Shown here: piece by piece, positions 7,640 through 15,420 of the stretch
Layout: each line of letters begins with the position of its first letter
Numbering within the stretch: position 1 is the first letter of the stretch
From: an uncultured Rhodospirillaceae bacterium
GTDB taxonomy: Bacteria > Pseudomonadota > Alphaproteobacteria > Rhodospirillales > UBA2165
DNA length: 50,520 bases
Direction: 5' to 3'
Assembly (NCBI GenBank): GCA_913020445.1
Contig: CAJWAR010000028.1
Span: 1 to 50,520 of the forward strand
The notes under the pieces: model-generated
Databases searched by the model: none
What the model was told of the DNA's origin: nothing
The model's input: the letters and a program-made list of their open reading frames with translations, nothing else
Position numbers and translations under genes: made by a program

Positions 7640-8065
7640 ATGTCGACTCCATCTTTTCAAATTCGAATAGATTTAGAAATCAATTGCGCGTTCATTCGCC
7701 ATATCGGCCAAATGGATGTCGCTGATGTGCCTGATTCGTTCGATAAGATTTTAGCCCATCCGAAATTCAGGAAAGGTATTAATATTTTGCGGGATGCCAG
7801 CGAAGCTGTTCAACCTGAAGAATATGGCTATAAATATTTCCAAAAAGAATCTCCACAAAGAGTGGGCAAATATGAGCAGGCTTTTGGTAATTGCAAATTG
7901 GCATGGGTAATTAGTAATCCGCGTGAATTTGCTATAATCCATCAATTTACGTTATCCCGCCGCATGTCCGAAGATGTCATTGAACGCAGGCCGTTCAAGA
8001 CCATTGATGCGGCTAAAGAATGGCTGAATATTCCCGAAAATTATGTAATTTCATATTCTGAATGA
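7640..8065 (+). CDS. SpoIIAA/STAS-like small protein
   Basis: This 141-residue protein resembles the SpoIIAA-like/STAS-fold proteins common in alphaproteobacteria. It has an N-terminal beta-strand pattern with CAFIRHIGQMDVAD, then FDKILAHPKFRKGINILRDAS and a second half ending FKTIDAAKEWLNIP. The function is unknown, and relatives are guessed to be binding or signalling modules. It is AT-rich like its surroundings and has no obvious operon partner, since the next gene starts 126 bases later. A 36-residue fragment at 47913-48023 repeats its N-terminal pattern (NCVFIRH), so the genome carried at least one more member. Confidence 0.65.
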   Translation: MSTPSFQIRIDLEINCAFIRHIGQMDVADVPDSFDKILAHPKFRKGINILRDASEAVQPEEYGYKYFQKESPQRVGKYEQAFGNCKLAWVISNPREFAIIHQFTLSRRMSEDVIERRPFKTIDAAKEWLNIPENYVISYSE

Positions 8066-8091
8066 GAAATTACAAAGTGAATTCAGCAACT

Positions 8092-8110
8092 TAGAATTTA
8101 AAAAATTCTA
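8092..8110. other. AT-rich hairpin / palindrome
   Basis: TAGAATTT at 8092-8099 and AAATTCTA at 8103-8110 are exact inverted arms with a three-base spacer, in the gap between the STAS-like gene and the CNB-like gene. There is no T-run after it, so it could be an operator or a weak transcript-end hairpin. Confidence 0.35.
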
Positions 8111-8191
8111 GCCATTGCTCATTTTAAAGTGTTGTGGCAAAGTTTTGGTAATCTACAAAAAAATATAGCGGTTTACGTTTGAAGGCGCGGA

Positions 8192-8677
8192 ATGGCCCAA
8201 CATAGTGACATTCTGACCATGTTGAAAGCTGAGTTGGCTGACCAATTCGGCACGACTGGTGTTGACCTATTTAACCAATTAAATGTGAGTGATTGGGGCG
8301 CTTTCTTCCGCATTGGTGAACGCTTGGTTTTTGAACAAAATTCGATAATTCTGAAGGCGGGCCAGGTTGGCGATGCCATTTATTTTTTGACCCACGGTCA
8401 AGTTCGGATAGAACATAAAATTGATAAAGAAAGGATTCAATTGGCGCTTTTGGATTCCGGCTGTATTTTTGGCGAAATGGCTTTTCTGGATGGCGATGAA
8501 GTTAGCGCTGACGTCATTGCCGACAGCCACGTTGAAGTTATCCAGGTGACATATCGCGATCTCGATAATTTAATGGAAGAAGATGGCCAATTTTCTTGCC
8601 ATTTTTATCAATCCCTTGCGGTGACGTTATCGCGTCGCCTGCGCGCCACCAACAAAATAGTTTCTCAATTCGACTGA
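8192..8677 (+). CDS. cyclic-nucleotide-binding-domain protein without DNA-binding domain
   Basis: This 161-residue protein is a single CNB beta-roll: FEQNSIILKAGQVGDAIYFLTHGQVRI (residues about 48-74), then CIFGEMAFLDGDEVSADVIADSHVEVIQV. The phosphate-binding cassette keeps G-E but has E-V-S-A where cAMP-binding proteins have P-R-(S/T)-A, so the arginine that holds the cyclic phosphate is missing. There is no helix-turn-helix after the domain, so it is not a Crp/Fnr regulator. It lies six bases before the GMC oxidoreductase gene, suggesting co-transcription. Its role is unknown; it may sense another ligand or be a protein-interaction module. Confidence 0.8.
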   Translation: MAQHSDILTMLKAELADQFGTTGVDLFNQLNVSDWGAFFRIGERLVFEQNSIILKAGQVGDAIYFLTHGQVRIEHKIDKERIQLALLDSGCIFGEMAFLDGDEVSADVIADSHVEVIQVTYRDLDNLMEEDGQFSCHFYQSLAVTLSRRLRATNKIVSQFD

Positions 8678-8683
8678 TTTTAT

Positions 8684-10285
8684 GTGACTGAATTTGACTA
8701 CATCATCATCGGCGCCGGATCTGCTGGCTGTGTTCTTGCCAATAGATTAAGCGCAGACCCAAACCACAACGTGCTAGTGTTGGAAGCCGGCGGTCCTGAC
8801 AAAGATTGGCTGATCCACATTCCAATCGGTGTTGGCAAAATTCTGCCCGCCCAAATCTATAATTGGAATTACCTTTCCGCCCCGGAACCCCATGCCGATA
8901 ACCGCCAAATCTATCATCCGCGCGGCAAAGTTTTGGGTGGTTCATCTTCGATCAATATTATGGCTTATGTGCGCGGTCATGCCGGTGACTATGATCGCTG
9001 GCGCCAGATGGGTCTGGATGGATGGGGCTACGATGATGTGCTGCCCTATTTCAAAAAATCTGAAGGCTTTGATGAGGGGGCCGATGACTATCACGGTGGT
9101 GACGGCCCGCTCGGCGTTTCGTCGCCTGAAATTGCCGATCCGCTATTTCAGGCCTTTGCCGATGCCGGCCAGGAAGCGGGCTACCCGTTTACCGAAGATT
9201 ATAACGGTGCCGAGCAGGAAGGCTTCTGCCGTTTTCAATTCACCACGCGTAACGGCAAAAGATCGAGTGCCGCGGTCGCCTTTCTGCATCCAGCGTCAAC
9301 TCGCAATAATTTAACGATTGCCACCGAGGCCCATGTTACGCGCATTTTGTTTGCGGGCCAGAAAGCAATTGGCATTGAATATCTACAGGGTGGTAAGCTC
9401 GTGCAAGTGCTGGCGGCTCGAGAGGTCATTGTCTCGGGGGGAGCCTATAATTCACCGCAGACATTATTGCTATCGGGTATCGGTCCGGCTGATCATTTGC
9501 GGGCGATGGGGATCGAGCCCATCATCGATCTCAAAGGCGTTGGCCGAAATTTGCAGGATCATCCTTCAAATGTTTTGCAGTATTCGCGGATCGGAAAATC
9601 GCCGTTTCATGAAAACATGCGCTATGACCGGCTGGCGCTGAACATGATCCAGGCTCAGCTTTTCGGCACCGGTTTTGCCACTAAGAATCCAGCGCAGGTG
9701 ACGGCGTTCTTGAAAAGTGATCCGGTAGTTGAACTGCCCGATGTTCAGCTGTTTTGCCGGGCCGGGCTGGCTGGGGTTAAACCGTGGTTCCCGCTATTTA
9801 GCCAAGCATCGCCCGATGGTTTTATGCTGCGGACCTGTCAGCTGCGTCCGGAAAGCCGTGGATTTGTTGAACTTTCTTCTATTGATCCCTTGGCGCCGGC
9901 GACAATACAAAATAATTTTCTGGCAACCGAGACCGACCGCCGTGTGCTCAGAGACAGTTTTAAAATGTCCCGGGATATTGTCAGCCAGGCTGCGTTCGAT
10001 GGTATGCGTGGTGCTGAGCTGGTGCCGGGGGATCAGGTCAAAACAGATGATGAAATAGACGCCTTTGTCCGCCACAACCTCTCAACGGTTTTCCATCCCT
10101 TAGGTACCTGCAAGATGGGTATTGATGATATGGCGGTGGTTGATCCTGAACTTAAGGTGCGGGGCGCTGATGGTCTGAGAGTGGTAGATGCGTCCGTAAT
10201 GCCGGATCTGGTTGGCGGCAATATCAACGCGCCGGTTATCATGATCGCCGAAAAAGCTGCCGATATTATTTTGGCTAGCGCTTAA
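8684..10285 (+). CDS. GMC-family FAD-dependent oxidoreductase (choline dehydrogenase-like)
   Basis: This 533-residue flavoprotein has the family's usual length. It has the N-terminal dinucleotide fold YIIIGAGSAGCVLANRLS, GMC signature 1 (GKVLGGSSSINIMAYVRGH), signature 2 (SGGAYNSPQTLLLSGIGP) and the C-terminal active-site segments HPLGTCKMG and GGNINAPVIMIAEKAA, which carry the histidine/asparagine catalytic pair. It oxidises an alcohol, but the substrate is not readable and 'choline dehydrogenase' should be taken only as the family name. The start is GTG at 8684; the ATG two bases earlier runs straight into TGA. The 3' end overlaps the convergent gene by 11 bases. Confidence 0.9.
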   Translation: MTEFDYIIIGAGSAGCVLANRLSADPNHNVLVLEAGGPDKDWLIHIPIGVGKILPAQIYNWNYLSAPEPHADNRQIYHPRGKVLGGSSSINIMAYVRGHAGDYDRWRQMGLDGWGYDDVLPYFKKSEGFDEGADDYHGGDGPLGVSSPEIADPLFQAFADAGQEAGYPFTEDYNGAEQEGFCRFQFTTRNGKRSSAAVAFLHPASTRNNLTIATEAHVTRILFAGQKAIGIEYLQGGKLVQVLAAREVIVSGGAYNSPQTLLLSGIGPADHLRAMGIEPIIDLKGVGRNLQDHPSNVLQYSRIGKSPFHENMRYDRLALNMIQAQLFGTGFATKNPAQVTAFLKSDPVVELPDVQLFCRAGLAGVKPWFPLFSQASPDGFMLRTCQLRPESRGFVELSSIDPLAPATIQNNFLATETDRRVLRDSFKMSRDIVSQAAFDGMRGAELVPGDQVKTDDEIDAFVRHNLSTVFHPLGTCKMGIDDMAVVDPELKVRGADGLRVVDASVMPDLVGGNINAPVIMIAEKAADIILASA

Positions 10286-11243
10286 TCTCGAACATCATCA
10301 AATAGGTATTTTGCAGCGGGCTGAAATTATCATCCGAAACAAGATAGAGGTAGTTTTTGCCATCACTGCCTTGACGAATATCGATGCCTTCATAATTGTC
10401 GAGGGTAAATGGGCTGGCAATCTCAAACACGGTTTGCCCGGTTAGATGCGCATTCGGCTTGATCGACTGAGCGGCTATTTTAATGATGCGGACACTACTG
10501 CCGAAGAAAAAAGAAAATTTTCGAAATAGAATATAGACATCGCCATTGGGCGCGGTGGCGGCTCCGGTGGGATGAAAATCCGGTTCTTTTTGCAGCGATA
10601 TTTTTGACCATTGATCCTGGCGCCAAAGCCAGCCACGAGTGCCGGTATCGGTTTCCAGGTTTTCGGTAATGGCCAGCAGACCGCCGCCCGGTAAATCCGT
10701 CAAAGCCTCGATACCGCCATTTTTTGGTGCGTCGTCAATGCCGGGAGGCCGCATAAGCTCAACCACCAGCTCACCGGAATAGGTCAATAATCTATGATTG
10801 CGCTCAAAACTGATAACCATGTCACCACCCGGACGTCTGGCGATAGATTCTGAATCGCCATCATAGGCGGTGGGAAATCCTCGACCGCCCAAACCGTGCA
10901 GTTCGAAGAACGTCAAATCCTGCAGATTTTTAAGATCACCATTTTCACCATATAACAAAGAGCCTTTGATCTGTGCTCCGCGGTCACTGATGGCAATAAA
11001 ACGGCTGCGATCTTCCGAAATCGCAAGAGCAGACAATCCGCCAAATCGAGAATGTTCAGATTCGATTTTTAGACCACCCCGATAGATCAAACCGCCAGCC
11101 TCGCGTGTCGAAGGGTCGTCTTCGTTAAATTCTACGGCAACGGCTTTAAAATTGATTTCTGCCGCCGACCAGGCAGCAGAAGGCAAGCCGATGGCAGTGG
11201 CGGCAAGGCAAAAAATCAGAATGTAGAAGTGCTTGAAATACAT
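10275..11243 (-). CDS. secreted esterase-like phytase-family protein
   Basis: This 322-residue protein has a signal peptide (FYILIFCLAATAIGLPSAAWSA, cleavage near residue 27). A beta-propeller-like body follows with the 'esterase-like activity of phytase' pattern: GGLSALAISEDRSRFIAISDRG, DGDSESIARRPGGDMVISFERNHRL and GGIEALTDLPGGGLLAITE. It is predicted to be exported to the periplasm, and the enzymatic activity in this family is poorly defined. It is downstream of the rhodanese and alcohol dehydrogenase genes on the same strand (93-base gap), so it may be co-transcribed or have its own promoter. Confidence 0.8.
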   Translation of the reverse strand: MYFKHFYILIFCLAATAIGLPSAAWSAAEINFKAVAVEFNEDDPSTREAGGLIYRGGLKIESEHSRFGGLSALAISEDRSRFIAISDRGAQIKGSLLYGENGDLKNLQDLTFFELHGLGGRGFPTAYDGDSESIARRPGGDMVISFERNHRLLTYSGELVVELMRPPGIDDAPKNGGIEALTDLPGGGLLAITENLETDTGTRGWLWRQDQWSKISLQKEPDFHPTGAATAPNGDVYILFRKFSFFFGSSVRIIKIAAQSIKPNAHLTGQTVFEIASPFTLDNYEGIDIRQGSDGKNYLYLVSDDNFSPLQNTYLMMFEIKR

Positions 11244-11336
11244 ACTGGTTCCAAATAACAGGAATACTTACTCTGGTCGTATTGCTATTTGGGGACGATT
11301 TGGCCGGAATCAAGGTTTTTCCAGTATTGTCGGGCC

Positions 11337-12176
11337 CTATTTCTCCACCGGAAAACCGACAATTGAGCCCCATTCGGTCCACGAACCGTCATATATTTTG
11401 ACGCCCTCATAGCCGAGGATATAAGTCATCGCGGTCCAGGCGAGAGTTGCCCGGTGAGAAAGGCGGCAGTAGCAGACGATTTCATCGACTTTGCTTGGAT
11501 CGGCGCCGACTCCATCAAATTTGGCTTTCAATTCATCGGCCGACTTAAAGGTATCATCGTCGTTGATCAACTCTTTGAAGAACAAATGCCGAGCGCCCGG
11601 AATGCGGCCACCACGTTCGGCGCCATGATCAAACTGACCAAGTTCCATAACCCGTTCGCCGGAATATTCTTCCGGGCTGCGCATATCCAAAAGCAAGCGT
11701 CCGTCCTGGCTGAGATTGTCCCGGATATTGTCACGGCCAAGACGCATCCACTCATTGGGTTGCTGAACGATATATTCTACCGGCTCGGTTTCGGGGACGC
11801 TGTTGGTGGCCGGACGGTCTTCCGCCAGCCATTTGGTGCGCCCGCCATCAAGCACCAGAAGATTGGGGTGGCCAGCCATGGTCAGCGCCCAAAACGCATA
11901 GGTGCCGTATTGCACCGGCTCGCCATAGAGCACCAGCCTGTCTTCATCACTAATGCCGACAGCGCCCAAGCGTTCGGCCAATTGCTCCGGGGTGACGAAC
12001 TGCCGGTCAGTCTCATGCCAGCATAGATCCTTCCACCAAAAATTTATTGCGCCGGGAATATGGCTTTCGGCATAGCCGGCTTCCTCGCCCTTTTTGGCTG
12101 AGACTTCGATGACTTTGATACTTGGGTCCAACAGGCGGTCGGTCAGCCAATCAGTTGATACAATAGGAGATGTCAT
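11337..12176 (-). CDS. sulfurtransferase with two rhodanese domains
   Basis: This 279-residue protein has the tandem rhodanese architecture of thiosulfate or 3-mercaptopyruvate sulfurtransferases. The inactive N-terminal domain contains IEVSAKKGEEAGYAESHIPGAINF. The C-terminal catalytic domain has LLLDMRSPEEYSG, RIPGARHL and the active cysteine C237 in the loop CYCRLSHRA. The loop C-R-L-S-H-R resembles thiosulfate sulfurtransferases (CRxGxR) more than the CG(S/T)GVT of mercaptopyruvate enzymes, but it is atypical. The gene is 20 bases downstream of the zinc alcohol dehydrogenase gene, in one operon. Confidence 0.88.
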   Translation of the reverse strand: MTSPIVSTDWLTDRLLDPSIKVIEVSAKKGEEAGYAESHIPGAINFWWKDLCWHETDRQFVTPEQLAERLGAVGISDEDRLVLYGEPVQYGTYAFWALTMAGHPNLLVLDGGRTKWLAEDRPATNSVPETEPVEYIVQQPNEWMRLGRDNIRDNLSQDGRLLLDMRSPEEYSGERVMELGQFDHGAERGGRIPGARHLFFKELINDDDTFKSADELKAKFDGVGADPSKVDEIVCYCRLSHRATLAWTAMTYILGYEGVKIYDGSWTEWGSIVGFPVEK

Positions 12177-12196
12177 GAGAGGGGCTCTTTCTTGGT

Positions 12197-13306
12197 CTAT
12201 GCCATTTTGACGACGACTTTAATTGCGCCATCGGTTTGATTTTCGGCGTAGCTCATCGCCGTATCTGCTTCTTCCAGCGGAAACGTATGGGTGTGGATCG
12301 GTGACGGATCAAAGCGCTTTTGCTCAAGTAAACTGGCAGCGCGTTTGACGGCGGAATTGCCTTCACCGCGAATGCCAAACATGTAGATATTGTTGCTGAC
12401 GACATAAGCGAGATCGGTCGGAATGAGGTCGTTGGAAAAAGCCGCCAAGCAAACCCGGCCGCCCCGATTGGTCATGTGAATAACCTGATTGACGACTTGC
12501 GGCACGCCGGAAGCTTCGACGGTGAAATCAGCGCCTTTGCCATTGGTGAGGCTTCTGACTTTTTCGACGACGTCTTCCGCCATTGGATCAATCAGAATAT
12601 CCGCGCCGAGGTTTTTGGCCATCTCGCGGCGGTCTTCGCGGGGTTCGGACATGATCACCGGCGCGGCGCCGAGCGCTTTGGCGACGGCGATAAACATCAG
12701 GCCGATGGGGCCGGCGCCGGCAACGACGACGCTTTTGCCAGCGACGAGCCCGCCTAAGACATCCAAGCCGTACATCGCCGTTCCCGCCGTGACGGTGAGG
12801 GTCGCCACTTCATCGCTCAGATGATCCGGCACCGGCACGAGGGTGTTGATGTTGTTGATGGCATATTCGGCAAAACCGCCATCGGTGGTGAAACCATTGG
12901 CGCGGTGGCCTTTGGAACGGTAGCTGTAATTGTGACACGACGTGTACATGCCTTCCCGGCATTTTTGGCAGCGCCCGCAGCCGGCATGAACTTCGACCGC
13001 GATACGGTCACCCGGCGACCACTCATCGACGCCGGGGCCAGCTTTGACGACGGTACCCATATATTCATGGCCCATGACGAAATCCTTGTTGAACGGCAAT
13101 TCGCCTTCGACCATGGCCGGCATGCCGTGATGCAGTACTTCGATATCCGTATGACAGACCGCGATGGCGCCGACTTTTACCAGCACCTCTGCTGGGCCGG
13201 GCTCAGGCACCGGCTTTTCGATCATTTTCATCTCGTGCGGGTCGCCCAGAACCCAGGCTTTCATGGTTGCCGGTATGTCGTAAGCGTTACTTGATTGCTT
13301 GGCCAT
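12197..13306 (-). CDS. zinc-dependent alcohol dehydrogenase (MDR family)
   Basis: This 369-residue medium-chain dehydrogenase has the catalytic-zinc cysteine in AVCHTD, the GHE motif in MGHEYMGTV, and all four structural-zinc cysteines in GCGRCQKCREGMYTSC. The Rossmann fold begins VVVAGAGPIGLMFIAVAKALGA. The ATG at 13306 is preferred (TTGGGGATTGGCG upstream); a TTG 42 bases earlier would add a 14-residue tail. It reads toward the rhodanese gene and is divergent from the PEP-hydrolase-family gene. The substrate is unknown. Pairing with a sulfurtransferase could mean a thiol- or sulfur-linked pathway, but that is a guess. Confidence 0.9.
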   Translation of the reverse strand: MAKQSSNAYDIPATMKAWVLGDPHEMKMIEKPVPEPGPAEVLVKVGAIAVCHTDIEVLHHGMPAMVEGELPFNKDFVMGHEYMGTVVKAGPGVDEWSPGDRIAVEVHAGCGRCQKCREGMYTSCHNYSYRSKGHRANGFTTDGGFAEYAINNINTLVPVPDHLSDEVATLTVTAGTAMYGLDVLGGLVAGKSVVVAGAGPIGLMFIAVAKALGAAPVIMSEPREDRREMAKNLGADILIDPMAEDVVEKVRSLTNGKGADFTVEASGVPQVVNQVIHMTNRGGRVCLAAFSNDLIPTDLAYVVSNNIYMFGIRGEGNSAVKRAASLLEQKRFDPSPIHTHTFPLEEADTAMSYAENQTDGAIKVVVKMA

Positions 13307-13431
13307 CGCCAATCCCCAAACGTCTTGATTATTGTTCTTCTTCAGCAATTATCCTATTGATGAGCAGAAAGTAAATCACATTTGCCTAAATATTTGGTGG
13401 ATGGCTCATTGGGTGAGATAGGGGTAAGGCG

Positions 13432-14271
13432 ATGGCTAAATTTTCGCGAGATGAAATTAACGCAAGGCTGCGCGCTGAACGGGATGCCGGACGGGCGATC
13501 TATAATGCGCTTTGCGGCACCGGCATCACGGCCAAGATGGCAGCGCGCGGTGGCGCTGATCTGATCACCACCCATATTCTTGCCTATTTCCGCATGCAGG
13601 GTATGAGCTCGATGGCGGGGTACCTGCCAATCGGTGATGCCAATGCGATCACCATGGAAATTGGTGAGCGTGCACTGTTAAGCGTCGTCAAAGAAACGCC
13701 GGTGATTGCCGGCATTCTCTGCCCGGACCCAACCCGCGACATGCACCGCTTTGTCGATCAGCTGGCCGAAGCCGGCTTTGATGGCGTGATGAATTGCCCG
13801 ACGGTGGCGCTGATCGATGGTAAATTTAGGAGTGACCTCGAAGAAACCGGTATGGGCTATGCGCTGGAAGTCGACGTGCTCGGCTATGCGTCCTCCATCG
13901 GTCTGTTCACCAAAGCTTTTTGCACGACACCGGATGAAGCCCTCGCCATGGCTGAAGCAGGCGTTGATAATATCATTGTTCATTATGGTAATTCGTCAGG
14001 CGGCACCATCGGCTCATCCACCATCATGAGCGAGGAAGACTCGATAGAGCGCACGGCCAGCGTCATTAATGCGCTCGAAGCCAAACACAGTGATTTGATA
14101 TTCACCTGCCACGGCGGCGGTATTGAAACACCGGATGATTTCGCCAAGTTCCTCGAAGGCGAGCCACGGCTCGACGGTTATGTCGGTGGCTCCTCGGCTG
14201 AGAGATTCCCAATCGAGCAATCCGTGCCCGCCACCACCGAGGGCTTCAAGGCTGTGAAGTTGAAGCGCTGA
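13432..14271 (+). CDS. phosphoenolpyruvate hydrolase-family TIM-barrel protein
   Basis: This 279-residue protein matches the PEP hydrolase-like/Tm-1 C-terminal TIM-barrel family. It contains GTGITAKMAARGGADLI, YLPIGDANAI, TPVIAGILCPDPTRDM, AGFDGVMNCPTVALIDG and GVDNIIVHYGNSSGG, ending with the glycine-rich YVGGSSAERFP. The TIM-barrel order and phosphate-like glycine loops agree with a phosphoenolpyruvate/isocitrate-lyase-like fold. Members often sit beside a Tm-1-like ATP-binding gene, and none is present here. The start ATG at 13432 has TAGGGGTAAGG upstream. It ends at the bidirectional terminator 14287-14318. Biochemical function in bacteria is poorly established. Confidence 0.85.
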   Translation: MAKFSRDEINARLRAERDAGRAIYNALCGTGITAKMAARGGADLITTHILAYFRMQGMSSMAGYLPIGDANAITMEIGERALLSVVKETPVIAGILCPDPTRDMHRFVDQLAEAGFDGVMNCPTVALIDGKFRSDLEETGMGYALEVDVLGYASSIGLFTKAFCTTPDEALAMAEAGVDNIIVHYGNSSGGTIGSSTIMSEEDSIERTASVINALEAKHSDLIFTCHGGGIETPDDFAKFLEGEPRLDGYVGGSSAERFPIEQSVPATTEGFKAVKLKR

Positions 14272-14286
14272 GCCAAAAGTTAACAT

Positions 14287-14318
14287 TGTAATAAAGCGAC
14301 CCGGGTCGCTTTATTACA
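14287..14318. terminator. bidirectional terminator, perfect 32-base palindrome
   Basis: A perfect palindrome centred at 14302/14303: the arm TGTAATAAAGCGACCC is followed directly by its exact complement. The A- and T-rich outer arms give a weak T-tract on both strands. It lies between the convergent ends of the PEP-hydrolase-family gene (14271) and the 2-hydroxyacid dehydrogenase gene (14332), so it probably terminates both. Confidence 0.8.
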
Positions 14319-14331
14319 TTTGCGCTGTAAC

Positions 14332-15297
14332 CTATTTCGCCGTGATCGGATATTTCGGTGCTTCACCGGCGAGCACTGAGGCGACATCGGTCGCGACTGT
14401 GGTTTGCAGATCAAGCAATGCATCTTCTGAATAAAACCCAGTATGCGGTGTCAGCACAACATCATCCCGGCCAAGCAGCGGATTGTCGGCTGACGGCGGT
14501 TCTTCCGGCAACACATCCAAGCCGGCACCGGCAATTTCACCCGCATCCAGCGCGGCGGCGAGATCATTAATCTCAACCAGCGGACCACGCGCGGTGTTGA
14601 TCAGATAGGCCGAGCTTTTCATTTTCTTGAAGGCGTCCATGTTGAACATGTTTTCGGTTTCCGGCGTCAGCGGCGCATGCACCGAAACATAATCCGAGCG
14701 GCCCAGCAGATCATCAAGCTCGACTTTCTCAACATTGAGTCGCGAGAAGACATCATCCGGGCAGTAGGGATCGGAGGCGATGATATTGATACCGAAAGCC
14801 TGCGCTTTGCCGACTATTTGCTGCGGGATATTGCCAAGGCCGATCAGGCCGAGGGTTTTACCGCGGAAACGGCCAATCGGCACGACCGCCGGCATTTCCC
14901 AGCGGCCCTCAGATGCGCGTTTGTTGGCGAACGGAATTTTGCGCGCACAAGCCAGCAGCAAGGCCATCGCATGATCGGAAACCTCATCCAGACAGTAAAC
15001 CGGCGCATAGCAAACCGTGATGCCTTTTTCGGCCGCCGCGACTAAATCGATGTTATCGACGCCGATGCCAAAGCGGCCGATTACTTTGCAATTGTTCAGA
15101 CCAGCAATAACTTCGGCATTGATTTGACTGTAAGTGACAAACAAGGCGTCGGCATTGGCGGCAACCGCCAAAATACTGCTGGCCGAGCCATCTTCAGACA
15201 TCTGAAATTCACCGGCATTGACGCGCGTGAGTGCTTCTTTGGCGAGATCGAGATTCGGAAATACCGAATCAGCGACAGCAATGATTGGATTGGACAT
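14332..15297 (-). CDS. D-2-hydroxyacid dehydrogenase, CtBP/PGDH-like
   Basis: This 321-residue protein of the D-isomer-specific 2-hydroxyacid dehydrogenase family oxidises a 2-hydroxyacid, or reduces a 2-oxoacid, with NAD(P). The catalytic triad is visible: arginine in NTARGPLVE, glutamate in LDVLPEEPP, histidine in LTPHTGF. The nucleotide loop reads GLIGLGNIPQQI, with proline where the third glycine of GxGxxG is usual. The ATG at 15297 has GTAGAGGAAGA upstream. A TCTTATATAAGA palindrome lies 40 bases before the start (15337-15348), placing the gene in the proposed GntR regulon. It ends at the palindromic terminator. Confidence 0.9.
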   Translation of the reverse strand: MSNPIIAVADSVFPNLDLAKEALTRVNAGEFQMSEDGSASSILAVAANADALFVTYSQINAEVIAGLNNCKVIGRFGIGVDNIDLVAAAEKGITVCYAPVYCLDEVSDHAMALLLACARKIPFANKRASEGRWEMPAVVPIGRFRGKTLGLIGLGNIPQQIVGKAQAFGINIIASDPYCPDDVFSRLNVEKVELDDLLGRSDYVSVHAPLTPETENMFNMDAFKKMKSSAYLINTARGPLVEINDLAAALDAGEIAGAGLDVLPEEPPSADNPLLGRDDVVLTPHTGFYSEDALLDLQTTVATDVASVLAGEAPKYPITAK

Positions 15298-15336
15298 AAT
15301 TCTTCCTCTACCCCTAATGTGAAAAATTCTTGTTAC

Positions 15337-15348
15337 TCTTATATAAGA
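15337..15348. promoter_or_regulatory. TCTTATATAAGA operator 1
   Basis: Perfect 12-base palindrome, one of five exact copies in the window, here 40 bases upstream of the 2-hydroxyacid dehydrogenase start. On the minus strand it directly follows CATAAT, a possible -10 box, so a bound repressor would block the promoter. It is proposed to bind the GntR/UTRA protein encoded at 24984-25745. Confidence 0.75.
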
Positions 15349-15420
15349 TTATGGCAGGCTGAATAGCATTCGAGTTCCGATCTTGCCAGTTCTTTTTATC
15401 GGCATCTCACGTGTAAGTTA

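Noticed and set aside
8684..10285. True choline dehydrogenase (betA)
   Set aside because: Only general GMC-family motifs are visible and there are no bet genes around it, so a specific substrate is not supported.
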